A stretch of DNA of 62,000 bases from Symbiodinium natans (GCA_905221605.1 CAJNDS010000077.1:86057-148056); one strand, 5' to 3'; shown: positions 19,385 to 29,505, numbered from the stretch's first letter. Notes: generated by a model not told the origin, from the sequence alone. Translations and numbers: made by a program.

Positions 19385-19453
19385 GGCCGATCTTCAACAG
19401 ACGGCGGAGGACATGAAGGCCCCGGAACTCTGCTGAGCTTCGAGCGCTTTGCG
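19385..19453 (+). CDS. Putative coding exon
   Basis: CCTAAG| acceptor, GCG|GTTTAGGG donor. The fully open frame reads GRSSTDGGGHEGPGTLLSFE, RFA. A second frame reads ADLQQTAEDMKAPEL before a TGA, so the phase is uncertain. Confidence 0.4.
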
Positions 19454-19857
19454 GTTTAGGGTTCATTTAGGGTTTAGGGTTTAGGGTTTAGGGTTTAGGG
19501 TTTAGGGTTTAGGGTTTAGGGTTTAAGGCGTTTTGGGGTTTGGGGCTGTAGGGTTTAGGGTTTAAAGGTTTTTTTTTGCCTACTTTGCGAGCGACCCTCA
19601 GCGGAACCCCGCAAGAAGGAAACCCTAAACCTTAAGACCTACGTGAAGGCTCATGGGTGGTTATATGTAGGGCTATACGTATGGTAACTGCCATGATAGC
19701 CGTGCTCAGGGTACTGAATAACCCTACTTAAAAGTTAACCCTACTTTCAACTACCCATGAACCTCCAAGTAAACCCTAAACCCTAAACCCTAAACCCTAA
19801 ACCCTAAACCCTAAACCCTAACCCTAAACCCTAAACCCTAAACCCTGGGCTTTCAAG

Positions 19858-19958
19858 GAGATGTTGGGCCGAGCTGGGTCGATCCCAGTTCCGCGGCAGA
19901 AGTTGCCGCTCAGCCAAGAGTTGTGTTCTTCATGCCTTTGGCCACATGGGCTTCCAGG
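19858..19958 (+). CDS. Putative coding exon
   Basis: GGCTTTCAAG| after a CCCTAAA array; CCAGG|GTTTAGGG at the end. Two frames are open (EMLGRAGSIPVPRQKLPLSQ... or RCWAELGRSQFRGRSCRSAK...). Unknown function. Confidence 0.45.
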
Positions 19959-20398
19959 GTTTAGGGTTTAGGGTTTAGGGTTTAGGGTTTAGGGTTTAGG
20001 GTTTAGGGCTAGGGTTTAGGGTGCACATAGAGTTTGATCCAAAGCCCCCAACAGCAAAGCAGAGGCCAGAGTCGTAGCCCACGTACCTTCAGAAAGGGAT
20101 GCTTCAAGCCTTGGCTCTTGGGTGGGTACAGGCATATCTATGTACATGTCTCTGTGTGTACAGATGCATACTTATGTAATATACATATACATATTGGGGA
20201 GAGATGTACTTCTTCAAAATTCGGGGTGAACCCTGAGCCCTAGAACTCTCCATGCATCCACGATTCTCAACCCTTCTGCCAGGCCCGGCTCGAGCTCGTT
20301 GGGGTGCCAACGGTTGAACCAAAACAAGGGTTTGGGGTTTAGGGTTTAGGGTTTAGGGTTCGGGTTTAGGGCTTGTAGGTTCTTGGGCTTCCCAAGCA

Positions 20399-21996
20399 AT
20401 GGGTGCCTCATGTTGCGGTCCCGAGCGAGAGGAGGTGATGCAGGTCATCCACCAGCATGGTCTGACGGATGCACAGCCCGAGCTGAACGTGGACATCAGC
20501 AGCGTGTCCAACGCCGAGCCATGTGGGTGTGCAAAGAATGAGCACCTGGGTTTTGGAGTACTGCACTTTCATATTTTGGTTTTGGGTTCCTATCATAGCT
20601 ACTTAAACCTAAAAAGCATATACTTTTTTCCAGGGTCTACTCCAAAGCTAAGGCACTTGGATCAGGTGCTGGCTTGTGCCAAGACGCTTCTTGCACGGCC
20701 GCTCACTGCCTGTCAAGAAAGTTGGTGCACCCCAGAGGTTCTTCAACGCTTCTTCCGGGGTCGGAAAGGTGACGTACGAGCTGCTGCTGAGCTTCTAGCC
20801 CAGGCGCTGGAGTGGCGCGAACAGCACAAGGAGCTACTCTCAGGCGCTCGCACACCAAAGTGGCAGGGCGACTTGCGTATCCTCGCGCAGGGGGAGCATG
20901 GCCATCCGCTGGTGTATGCATCGCACAGGTTTCCTTGGTAGCCCAGTGGTACCCCTTTTCCCTGTTTTTTGTTGTTCAAGGTTCCCCTCATAAAGCAACC
21001 AACCCAAAAAAGGATACCCTTATTGCAATATGGTGACTGGGCTACTAGGTTTCAAACCGCCAGCTACGATGGCCAGGACATGGCTGAGCATGCAGCCGTT
21101 GTTCTGGAGACAGCCCGGCACCCCGTCCTGGCAAATTGGAAGGCCCTTCTTGGGCTTTTGGGGGTTTAGGGCTTAGGGTTTTAGAGACCTGCCGATGAAA
21201 CAGCACATCCCTTTGTGCTACTTTACTGTAACTTTCGATCCTTACCTTTTTTGGGTTTATTGGGTTTCTTATTAAGGCAGCTAAAAGTTTAATTTATAGC
21301 TACCCTCCTGAGTCCAGCCAAGATCCCAGGAACATGATGCCTCCTTCGGTGTGTCAACTCGATGCGGTCTTTGACCTGAAGTCCTTCCAGCTCCGCTACA
21401 ATCTCGACCCACGCGGCAGCCTAGCAGCGTCAAGGACCTAGTAGCTGAGTGAGTACACTTTACACTTTTTGGGATACCATCGTTTAGGGCTTAGGGTTTA
21501 GGGTTTAGGGTTTAGGGTTTAGGGTATCACCCCCCTATAAAACTGAAAGCTTACACCTGTTTTGGGGGGGGCTTATGAACTCAGCAGCCAAGAGGATGTT
21601 GAAGCATGCCTACCGTGACATCATCCGGACGATCGTGGTCGTGGATGCGCCGAGCTTGTTCTCAATGCTCTGGTCGATGATCAAGCCGGCTCTTCCGGAA
21701 AGCACCCAGCGCAAGGTGATCCCTGGTAGTAGAGTAGGCAACTTTTTTCAAAACCTTTTTGGGGTAATATAATCAATCCCCTTATAATCCCAAAGGTTCA
21801 CCTTTAGTTCCTGCAGGTTACTGGACAACTCAGGATCTTCACCACCGCCTCGAACGCGGTGCAGATGATGCAGGAGCTTCAAGGCAAAGAATCCGCATCT
21901 AAACTCCAGGAGGTAATCGCTCGAAACCGCATGGGAGGGCCAGGCGCTGTTCCTCGATTCCCAAGGGAGGACGCTCTGGCAGATCTTCTTAAATGA
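20399..21996 (+). CDS. CRAL-TRIO (Sec14-like) lipid-binding domain protein, six exons
   Basis: Exons 20399-20549, 20634-20928, 21049-21117, 21300-21434, 21595-21715, 21817-21996 add to 951 nt (316 codons plus TGA). CRAL-TRIO-N helix: VLQRFFRGRKGDVRAAAELL then AQALEWREQHKE. Lipid-binding core: VFDLKSFQLRYNLDP, AYRDIIRTIVVVDAPSLFSM, LWSMIKPALPESTQRKV. The protein should bind and transfer a small hydrophobic lipid. N-terminus MGASCC fits N-myristoylation plus palmitoylation (inference). Donors: GT for introns 1, 2 and 5, GC for intron 3 (least certain), GA for intron 4; all acceptors AG. All phases agree. Introns 1, 2 and 4 are introner-like elements. Confidence 0.85.
20550..20633 (+). mobile_element. 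Intron 1 of the CRAL-TRIO gene, 84-nt introner-like sequence
   Basis: GT at 20550, TTTTTTCCAG at 20633. TTTGGAGTA near the start and TACTCCAAAG just after the end form an inverted repeat. The length is a multiple of three with no in-frame stop, so intron retention would still be read through. Confidence 0.65.
20929..21048 (+). mobile_element. Intron 2: introner A with target-site duplication
   Basis: The element CTTGGTAGCCCAGTGG...GTGACTGGGCTACTAG (20934-21048) has GTTTC on both sides (AGGTTTC if the element's last AG is counted). The donor GT comes from the upstream target copy and the acceptor AG is the element's own end. Precise excision leaves CACAG|GTTTC, restoring the codons SHRFQT. 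Confidence 0.85.
21435..21594 (+). mobile_element. Intron 4: introner B carrying a telomere-repeat insertion
   Basis: GA donor (AAG|GACC) and AG acceptor (AAGAG|GATG) join TCA AGG ATG, matching the CRAL-TRIO spacing. Element ends GTAGCTGAGTGAGTAC / GAACTCAGCAGC. TTTAGGG-type units (about 21483-21524) are inserted between GGGATACCATC and ATCACCCCC, a site intact in the other B copies. Confidence 0.75.
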
Positions 21997-22069
21997 TTTC
22001 ACTTTCTGTTCATAAAAGCCCTGGTGCTGTGAAGTTGCTGGTTTTGGCTGGCAAGTACAGGCACTTGAC

Positions 22070-22294
22070 TCACACTGCCGCAGATGTGCACTCTCCGTAG
22101 CTGGAGATTTCCGTGCACCCGGTTGTTTTAATGGCCCGCCAGAGGCAGGCAAGCGAACTCACATCACGCTTCGACGTAGTTAGGGTTAATCCTGAAGCAG
22201 TAGAAGAGCTGCAGGATTGAAGTTCAGCCCGGGAGACCACGGGCAACACAAGGTACCTACCATATCCTACCATGACCAGGTGCTGAGGCAGCAC
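22070..22294. other. Downstream region of the CRAL-TRIO gene
   Basis: No poly(A) signal is obvious after the stop. The - strand is open here, but the reading looks unnatural. Further on, 22310-22440 holds G and C runs. Confidence 0.4.
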
Positions 22295-22532
22295 GATTGG
22301 GGGTTTTTGCCAAAAAGGGGGGGGGGGGGGGGCTATTTGTATTCTATTTTTTGTGGGGGGAGGGGGGGTTTCCTAATACAAGAACGATTGTAGCATTTGG
22401 TGTTATGTAGGGTACCCCCCCCCCCATTCTTGAGAAGCACCCATAGACCCTACAAGGTTAGATCATGGATGACTTGTGCTGACAGCTGCCAAATCCCCAA
22501 GGCACGGAAAGCCACACCAAGCCCCCAAATTC

Positions 22533-22672
22533 GGGATGTAGCAGTCCTTAATTGGGATTAGAGCAACCCCCCCCCCCCCCCCTATCATAATCCCTATTCA
22601 GGAGTCCTCAATCGGGATTTTCTGGTACGCCCCTACCTATAGTCCCTATTGAGGACTGTTAGTATAAGCCCG
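22533..22672. mobile_element. Family C element
   Basis: GGGATGTAGCAGTCCTTAAT...CCCTATTGAGGACTGTTAGT. The interior contains a poly-C tract, as in the copy at 44999-45169. Confidence 0.6.
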
Positions 22673-22827
22673 GGCCACAAGAATTACGGGGTAGCTGATG
22701 CTTACCCCTCAGTTGCCCTAGATTGAGTACAGAAGTGGTAGCATCAGCTGTGGAAACACCTCCTTACTAAGAAGGGGGAGGGGGGTAGGGGGGGGAGGGT
22801 ACGGATATTCTAGTCCAAGTAGAGCTT

Positions 22828-22920
22828 AGTAGCTGAGTGAGTAACACTTTTTGGGATACGATCATCCCCTATAGAACTGAAAGTGTGCACTGTTGGGGGC
22901 TTATGAACTCAGCAACTCAG
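22828..22920. mobile_element. Family B element
   Basis: TAGTAGCTGAGTGAGTAACA...TTATGAACTCAGCAACTCAG; lacks the telomere insertion found in the CRAL-TRIO copy and so shows the empty site. Confidence 0.75.
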
Positions 22921-23000
22921 GTAGGAGGGGTGTGTACGTAATATTGCCCGGGACTCATATATTTCAGGGGAGCCATTGGCGTGAAGGCTTAGGGTCTACG

Positions 23001-23110
23001 AGGTGGAGTTGCGGGTTTAAGGTTTAAGGTTTAAGGTTTAAGGTTTAAGGTTTAAGGTTTAAGGTTTAAGGTTTAAGGTTTAAGGTTTAAGGTTTAAGGT
23101 TTAAGGTTTA
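23001..23110. repeat. TTTAAGG variant array
   Basis: About 15 perfect GGTTTAA units, a homogeneous variant of the telomere repeat. Confidence 0.95.
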
Positions 23111-23159
23111 GGTCTTAGGGCTTCTAGGGCTATTAGGGTATTGAGTCTCGTGGTGTAGT

Positions 23160-23430
23160 TGCATGGTCCCTCAGCATGGGCCCTCAAACGGGTACCCCTT
23201 AACCCTGTACAAATTCAGGACTTACATCAGAACCCTTTAAAGGAGGCTATGGACCACATTAAGGACCCTTGTAACTAGCCTAAGAGATAGGGTTTCGGGT
23301 TTCCCTCAGCCCTACTCGGAGAATCATGAGACTTCGCAAGTAGGGCTATAAGTACCCTAATTGGGGTTATAAGTAATTGTAACTATAGCTGCCCTGATTA
23401 TGACCCTACTTCCTAAGTCCCCTGATCCTC
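23160..23430. mobile_element. Family O element followed by family F element
   Basis: O: 23160-23285 (CATGGGCCCTCAAACGGGTA...GGACCATGTAACT-like right end). F: about 23310-23430 (AATCATGAGACTT...TTAAGTCCCCTGATCC), abutting a CCCTAAA array. Confidence 0.55.
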
Positions 23431-23481
23431 CCTAAACCCTAAACCCTAAACCCTAAACCCTAAACCCCCAAGCCTCCAAAG

Positions 23482-23550
23482 CTTTGCGTGCCCAAGGGAC
23501 AGCATCAGCATCTTAGAGGAGTTGCAGGCCGGCCCTGGAGACTCTAAAAG
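23482..23550 (+). CDS. Putative coding exon
   Basis: CCAAAG| acceptor; reads FACPRDSISILEELQAGPGD then SK; donor AG|GTTTGGGG. CCCTAAA upstream, TTTGGGG/TTTAGGG downstream. Confidence 0.55.
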
Positions 23551-24132
23551 GTTTGGGGTTTGGGGTTTAGGGTTTAGGGTTTAGGGCTTGCGGGGCTTGC
23601 GGGGCTCAACACCCTGGGAATTGTGGGTTCAAGCTTCTTTAGGCCGTTTTTTTCCAAGGGGACCCCAGATAGGTTTAAATAAACCCTAAACCCTAAACCC
23701 TAAATCCTAAACTTTAAACCCTAAACCCTAAACCCTAAACCCTAAACCCTAGACCCTAAACCCTAAACCTTAAACTTCCAACTATCCAGGCCCCTATATT
23801 AAGTGGTGATCGGGTTCTAGGGCTTTGGGTTTGAGGGTATTTAGGGTATTTAGGGCATCCAGGGTATTTGGGGTATTTAGGGTATTTAGGGTATTTAGGG
23901 TTTTAGGGTATGCTCGCCCTCAACCCAACAAACGTGGGGAAAAACCGGTAGTGGGATGGAATGTCGGAGCTCTGGGCCCTCTTTGTACACCCTAAACCCT
24001 AAACCCTAAACCCTAAACCCTAAACCCTAAACCCTAAACCCTAAACCCTAAGCCCATGCATGGGACGGATGCCCTTCCCCCAAGAAAACGCCAGAGTTTT
24101 TCTTTCCTGCTTCATGAAAGAGGTTTCAGGTG

Positions 24133-24237
24133 CTTAGTAGCTGCGTGAGTACACTTTTCTTTTTGGGATACTATCACCCCCTATAAACCTGAAAGTTTAC
24201 ACTTTTTTTTTGGGGGGAGGGGGGCTTATGAACTCAG
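24133..24237. mobile_element. Family B element
   Basis: TTAGTAGCTGCGTGAGTACA...GGCTTATGAACTCAG; abuts a CCCTAAA/CCCTCAA array on the right. Confidence 0.7.
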
Positions 24238-24249
24238 AAACCCTAAACC

Positions 24250-24295
<46 letters not shown>

Positions 24296-24337
24296 ACCCT
24301 AAACCCTAAACCCTAAACCCTAAACCCTAAGTAAAAA

Positions 24338-24470
24338 CCATGCTAAATAGGGTTCTGGGGTGCCTAATTCCATAATGGTAATACAAATGGACCCTCTGGG
24401 TTTGGTTCCCTTTGGAACCCCGTTGTTATCTTCGTAGCTGAGCGAGTCTTTGAACTCAGCAACTCAGTTA
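24338..24470. mobile_element. Truncated family M element, then a minimal family B remnant
   Basis: M: CCATGCTAAATAGGGTT...GGACCCTCTGGG, with the left half replaced by a telomere array. B remnant 24434-24470: TAGCTGAGCGAGTC joined directly to TTTGAACTCAGCAACTCAG, both ends with no interior. Confidence 0.65.
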
Positions 24471-24600
24471 TTCAAGAAAGAGTACCCCCCCAACTTTTCT
24501 TCCTGGGTCATACTCTGTGATCTAGGTTAGGGCAACTTCTCTTTGACCTCTCCCTAAATCCTAAACCCTAAGCATCCCTGTACCCGACATGTGGGTGCAG

Positions 24601-24655
24601 GACTTCCAAAACCGTCTCGCAGAGAGTTCCCGTCGGCTGGACCGCCAGTGTCAGG
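24601..24655 (+). CDS. Putative helical exon
   Basis: GGGTGCAG| then DFQNRLAESSRRLDRQCQ, donor G|GTTTCAGG. Heptad-like helix. The donor is the first unit of a TTTCAGGG array. Confidence 0.6.
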
Positions 24656-24797
24656 GTTTCAGGGTTTCAGGGTTTCAGGGTTTCAGGGTTTCAGGGTTTC
24701 AGGGTTTCAGGGTTTCAGGGTTTCAGGGTTTCAGGGTTTCGGGCTATCAGGGTTTCAGGCTATCAGGGTTTCAGGGTTTCAGGGTTTCAGGGTTCGA
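24652..24797. repeat. TTTCAGGG octamer array
   Basis: About 17 units of an 8-bp variant, with small changes at the right. ORFs translating to GFRVSGFQ repeats here are artefacts. Confidence 0.95.
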
Positions 24798-24808
24798 GGG
24801 GTTTTAAG

Positions 24809-24934
24809 GGTTTGGGCATCGCTGCGACCCTTGAGTTGTCGTTCCTTCGTCCGGTTACATCTTCCCCATGTCGTGTGCGCCTTCACGTTGAGGGAGGTTT
24901 CGGCTCAAAGCCCTGGCAGCAGCACGTCTTGTAG
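24809..24934 (+). CDS. Putative terminal exon
   Basis: GTTTTAAG| then GLGIAATLELSFLRPVTSSP, CRVRLHVEGGFGSKPWQQHV, L and TAG at 24932. Natural composition. Family unknown. It may end the gene that contains the 24601 exon. Confidence 0.55.
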   Translation, partial: GLGIAATLELSFLRPVTSSPCRVRLHVEGGFGSKPWQQHVL

Positions 24935-25064
24935 GGTTTATATAAGCTTTTATAAACCCTAAACCCTAAACCCTAAACACTCAGAGTGGTGACCTTTCTC
25001 ACTTTTGTGGGTAGTAGGATTGGACAGTCTGACCGTTCGGTCGCCTGGGGTAGCTGCCCTGCAG

Positions 25065-25152
25065 CCAAGTCGGACCCTGGTTGCATTTGCCGAGCTACGG
25101 CGAAGAATCTGAGACCCCAACCCTGACAGAACTAACCCTTAAACCCTAAACC
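25065..25152 (+). CDS. Putative exon
   Basis: TGCCCTGCAG| then QVGPWLHLPSYGEESETPTL TEL, running into CCCTTAAACCCTAA, which gives a stop. No donor seen. Confidence 0.4.
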
Positions 25153-25420
25153 CTAAACCCATGAACCTAGAACCCAAGACTCTGACCCTATAAACTCATT
25201 TTCGGTCTCCAGTTAGAACTAGCCATGAACCACCAAGAATCAACCCTTACGACTCTACTCCATGGACCTAAACTGCAAACCCCTGACGTCCTATCGACCC
25301 CCAAATTATCACTACACCTCAAACCCTAAACCCTATAAACGATAAAGCCTAGACCCTTAACCCTCTAAGCGATGAAACCCGAAACCCAAGACCCTGAAAA
25401 AACGAAAGCCGGAACCCTGT

Positions 25421-25535
25421 TAAGTAGCTACCAGTGTTACCCTTTACCCTTTGTTTTTTTGGTTATGGGTTCCCTTAGAAAATAACCAACCCAAAAAGGG
25501 TGCCCTCATTATACTACAGTTACTGGGCTACCAAG
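25421..25535. mobile_element. Introner A element
   Basis: Left end decayed (TAGCTACCAGTGTTACCC), right end perfect (GGTTACTGGGCTACCAAG in consensus; GTTACTGGGCTACCAAG here). It would be the 3' part of the intron before 25551. Confidence 0.7.
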
Positions 25536-25550
25536 TAAGTATGTCCTCAG

Positions 25551-25586
25551 GACACGGAGATCAGCAACCTCATCAAGCAACAGCAG
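25551..25586 (+). CDS. Putative mini-exon
   Basis: TGTCCTCAG| DTEISNLIKQQQ |GTCTCG. 36 nt, helical, downstream of an introner A. Confidence 0.5.
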
Positions 25587-25620
25587 GTCTCGACCTGAGA
25601 GTCCGCGTCGGTGTGGCTGT

Positions 25621-25720
25621 AGGGTTTAGGGTTTAGGGTTTAGGGTTTAGGGTTTAGGGTTTAGGGTTTAGGGTTTAGGGTTTAGGGTTTAGGGTTCAGG
25701 GTTCAGGGTTCAGGGTTTAG
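25621..25720. repeat. TTTAGGG array
   Basis: About 14 units including TTCAGGG variants. Confidence 0.9.
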
Positions 25721-25908
25721 GGTTGTGTGGTTGTGGGTTTAGGGTTCAGACGGTCAGGGGGTTGTCAGGTTTGGGGTGTTCAGGTTTAGGCGGGTTTTGT
25801 GATTGTCCTCAGCCTTGTGCCCCTAAACCCTAGACCGAAAACCCTAAGCCCTGAACCTAAACCCTAAACCCTAAACCCTAAACCCTAAACCCTAAACGAA
25901 CCCTAAAG

Positions 25909-25965
25909 TTGGAAATTTGGGACCTCCACAGCGAGCATGCCGAGCTCGTCCATCGCTGTTTGCAA
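25909..25965 (+). CDS. Putative helical exon
   Basis: CTAAAG| then LEIWDLHSEHAELVHRCLQ. Donor not clear; G-rich DNA follows. Confidence 0.45.
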
Positions 25966-26068
25966 GGGGGGCGGGGGGGCTACGTTCCAAGGCGCTCGGA
26001 GCACTCAGGGGGTTGCTGGGAGTACTCTAAACCCTACACCCTAAACCCTAAACCCTAAACCCCGGTTT

Positions 26069-26357
26069 ATGAGACTTAAAAATAAGCCCTTAGGAGCCAT
26101 GGACCCCTCAAGCCTCTCGTGCCCTAGAAGTCAAAAGATGTGGTTCAAGAATCTGCTGCGAAGTGGCTGTGTCACATTCTGGGGCCAGGACTGCAATCCT
26201 GCGTCTTCACAGACCAGGGATGGCCCATGTAGAACAATACCAGTATTCTGGATGCCTTCCGGGAAGAGCTGTTGATATTCCCGTCTTGTTGCGTAGCTCT
26301 GAATCCATTTTGTTGTCGGAGCCGGTCTGAAGCATTGGCCTTGCCTGCTATCCTCAA
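26069..26357. other. Coding-like stretch open on both strands
   Basis: + reads GAMDPSSLSCPRSQKMWFKN; - reads SRKASRILVLFYMGHPWSVK. Strand cannot be decided by eye. Confidence 0.3.
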
Positions 26358-26480
26358 CTGGTTTAGGGTTCAGGGTTTAGGGTGTAGGGCTTAGGGTTTA
26401 GGCTTGTTCTTGGGTGACGTACCGAGACGAAACCTGAACCCCTAAACCCTGAAACGGATGCCACAAGATTTTGCCTTAAG

Positions 26481-26670
26481 GGCGCCAGCCCAGACGCGAG
26501 TCCAAGATCATCACCCCAACTCTCGTCCGCGATTTTAGGGCTTAGGTTTAGGGGCGTCCTCGAACCTCTGAGACTTCTCTGAGGAGATTGAGGATGCTGC
26601 CCTTCGGCACGAGGAGGAACAGGCGAAGATGCTTAAACTTTTAACCCGAATCTCCGTCCTCCTAAGATAG
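26481..26670 (+). CDS. Two putative exons, Ser/Pro-rich then coiled coil with stop
   Basis: 26481-26534: GASPDASPRSSPQLSSAI after GCCTTAAG|. 26573-26670: after CCTCTGAG|, FSEEIEDAALRHEEEQAKML then KLLTRISVLLR and TAG at 26668. The second is a clear amphipathic helix. Between them are telomere-like units (CTTAGGTTTAGG). Confidence 0.55.
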
Positions 26671-27086
26671 CGATCGGTGCAGGGCTCTGGGTTCAGGGTG
26701 TAACTCGTCATGTGTCACGCAGTTCGTCCGGGCAGGTACCTAGTTACCTAACCCTAAACCGGGAGGCCCAAACAGGACCATAATATAGAGGTTCTGTAGC
26801 AAAGGCGTCCGGCTTCAGGTGTACGAGAGTTTAGCTTTCAGGACCTCACAAGGTCTCTGGTTGCCCCTCTCCCCCCTGTGGTTCACGATTCAGGGTTTAG
26901 GGGTCAGGGCTGAGGCAGCCAAGTGTCTGGCTTCCCCTGTGGGTTTAGGGTTTAGGGCTTAGGGTCGCAGAAAGGGCTGTAAGGTTTAGCATAGCGGCAT
27001 AAACCCTAGGCTTTAAAACCTAAACTGTATGGGATCTTCCGCCTTATACTAGCAATCCTGAATTTCCCCCCTTCTACTAACAATCC

Positions 27087-27390
27087 TTAAGAGGGATTAT
27101 AGTCCTCTATTGTAATCCCTATGACTGTAACTATAAGGGTGGACATCGCAAACCTAGATCCTATGGGAGGGGTCGATCCAAGGCTTCGTTTAGGTTGTTC
27201 CCGTGTTGCTGTTTCCGATTGCTCAACAGTGTCTTCGGGTTTGAGAGTTGCTTTGGGCTCACGCAATCTTGACACCTACATCCACCTCTTGAGGGAGCTT
27301 TGGGGGATGGTTTTGGGTTTTGAGTTTTTGCAGGGTTCGCGGCTGGGTGGTCTAGGCTTAGGGTCAGATGCTCAGGGTTGGGTTTAGAGT
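27087..27390. other. Coding-like stretch, strand unclear
   Basis: - frame: ATLKPEDTVEQSETATREQP then KRSLGSTPPIGSRFA; + frame is open too. The - reading looks more natural. No splice evidence. Confidence 0.3.
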
Positions 27391-28103
27391 TCAGGGTGCA
27401 GTGGAACGCGCGTGCATTCTTCATGTCAGGAAACGCAGATGCTCCTGCCAGAGTTCCTCTCCGCCACACTCACGCGTCTGGGCCGCCTCTACCCCAAAGC
27501 CTAAACTCCAGGAAATCAAAGATGCTTTCCAAAGACCCCCTACCCAGGAACCCTTCTATGCCCCTGAACCCTGAACCCTAAACCCTAAACCTTAAACCGG
27601 CGACTTCTCAGCGTCTCAGGTAGACTTGCAGTAAAGCTAGCTTCTCCGTGCAATTTTTGGTTGACATACAAACCCAAGTTCAATGTAATCTTAGGGTTTA
27701 GGGCTTTGGGGGGCTTGCTAAGAAATTATCATGGGCAGCAATTCTGGGTTTAGGGCTTGGCAATAAACCTAACCCCAGTTTCAACCCTACACTCTATCAG
27801 ATCTTAAAGGGGGTTCATTATACTCCCGAATCCCTGAATCCTAAATTTTAAAGGAGGGGGGCATATAGCAACCCTCGCTGGTGCCGAAATTTGAGGGTCC
27901 CATTTTGGGACGGTCCTTCTCCTAAACCCTAACCCCTGAACACTACTGCCCTGCGGTTTAAGATTTAGTGTTTAGGTTGCAGTGTTTAGTGTTTAGGGCC
28001 TAGGGCCTAGGGCCCAACCCCTAATCAGCGGCGATTACGCAGCAGAGGCTTTCCAAGCTGCCAGCGTTTAGAATTCAGGGATGTTTTTGAGCGGGTTCTA
28101 AGC

Positions 28104-28195
28104 ACCATCCTAGTTAATAGGGATTATGTTTTGGGGGGGGGGGGGGTACCATAATCCCGATTAAGGACAGTTAGTATAAGGGGAACATCCCAACC
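28104..28195. mobile_element. Family C element, left end decayed
   Basis: TTAATAGGGATTATG, G run, then AATCCCGATTAAGGACAGTT...GGGGAACATCCCAA. Confidence 0.6.
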
Positions 28196-28383
28196 TACAA
28201 CCCGAAGGCAAGCCTGTTAGGAGGTCGCTGGACATGTAGGATTTCAAGTTGCTTTACCTCACCTTCATAGGGCCCCGTAGGCCTTGAAGTAGGTTTCGGC
28301 CGAATCCCCAAAGCTCAAAATGTAAACCCTCAAGCTTGTGCAGGATTTTGGGTGCATGTGCTTAAGTTGAGCTGCTGACTCAG

Positions 28384-28421
28384 GCTGGCGAACGAGGCGG
28401 AAGATCTGGTGGAGCGACGCG
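28384..28421 (+). CDS. Putative mini-exon
   Basis: GCTGACTCAG| LANEAEDLVERR G|GTACGG. Good splice signals on both sides. Confidence 0.55.
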
Positions 28422-28589
28422 GTACGGAACATGTGGTTGTGGGTGGGGGGGGGGGGGTTCGGGGGGTCGGGAATTTAACATTTGGCAGTACTCTAAACCC
28501 TAAACCCTAAACCCTAAAGGGTTTAGAGCCGCGTCGCCAAATTGCCGATCATCTATAGTACAGAGCTATCTTTATTTCTCACCACTCAG

Positions 28590-28678
28590 GGCTCAAATTG
28601 CGGTTGCACAAACAAGCAGCCACAGTGATTCAGAATGGCCAAGCAAGCGGAGATTCCATCAACCAACGCAGGACACCT
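28590..28678 (+). CDS. Putative coding exon with strong splice sites
   Basis: TTTCTCACCACTCAG| then AQIAVAQTSSHSDSEWPSKR and RFHQPTQDT, donor T|GTGAGG. The following CCCTAAA array (28704-28760) lies in the next intron. Confidence 0.6.
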
Positions 28679-28780
28679 GTGAGGTTGAGGGCTTGTATCT
28701 TACCCTAAACCCTAAACCCTAAACCCTAAACCCTAAACCCTAAACCCTAAACCCTAAACCCATAACATTTGGGGAATCAG

Positions 28781-28874
28781 TGCCCTTCCTGGCTCCCTAC
28801 TCCCCGATCCCAAGGAAAGCTGCGATCACGAAGGCCATGGTAACCAGCTGCGAGGAGAGCAGCATGTTTTTAGG
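28781..28874 (+). CDS. Putative coding exon
   Basis: GGAATCAG| then PFLAPYSPIPRKAAITKAMV and TSCEESSM, ending at GG|GTTTAGG. An internal CATG|GTAACC is another possible donor. Confidence 0.5.
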
Positions 28875-29060
28875 GTTTAGGGTTTAGGGTTTAAGGTTTA
28901 GGGTTAAGGGTTTAGGGTTTAGGGTTGAGGGTTTGGGGTTTAGGGTTTAGGGTTTAGGGCTTAGGGTTTAGGGCTTGGGGTTTGGGGTTTAGGGTTTAGG
29001 GTTTATGGTTGGGGGTTTAGGGTTTGGGGTTTGGGGTTTAGGGTTGAGGGTAAACCCTAA
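28869..29060. repeat. G-strand array meeting C-strand array
   Basis: TTTAGGG/TTTGGGG units run into CCCTAAACCC at about 29050: a head-to-head junction like a fused pair of telomeres. Confidence 0.85.
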
Positions 29061-29286
29061 ACCCTGAGCCATCTACTCGACACCTGAAAACTTTTTCCTC
29101 CTCTCTTCCAAGGGCCATACATCCTACGCACTGGCGCAGTACATCCCTAGACCCTAAACCTGCTAGCTGGGGGAGCCGGGAAGGGGGGGGGGGAAGAAGC
29201 ATCCTTTGCACCAAGGCTTTGAGGGTTTAGAGCTTAAGGTTCTAAGACTTGGAGGGTTTGGAGGCTGTAGGCCTGTGCGGCTTTAA

Positions 29287-29505
29287 GTGGCCTCATTGAA
29301 AGACGACAAGAAATCTCTAGGTAGGCCCTTGAGACTTTTCAGATTTTCCCATATCGGGCGAAAAGAGTGTCATATTCAGCAATGTTTTTTACAAGCTTTT
29401 ACGGGCCATCCTAAACCTAGTCCTGAGAGGCCTGGGACACACGCACCGTCAGTGGTGAACTTCTCGCCTTTGCTTAGGGTCTTAGGTTCAACCCAAAAGC
29501 CCTGA
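29287..29505 (+). CDS. Possible ORF
   Basis: MASLKDDKKSLGRPLRLFRF...; 72 codons to a stop at 29503. Unremarkable composition; no domain. Confidence 0.3.
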   Translation: MASLKDDKKSLGRPLRLFRFSHIGRKECHIQQCFLQAFTGHPKPSPERPGTHAPSVVNFSPLLRVLGSTQKP

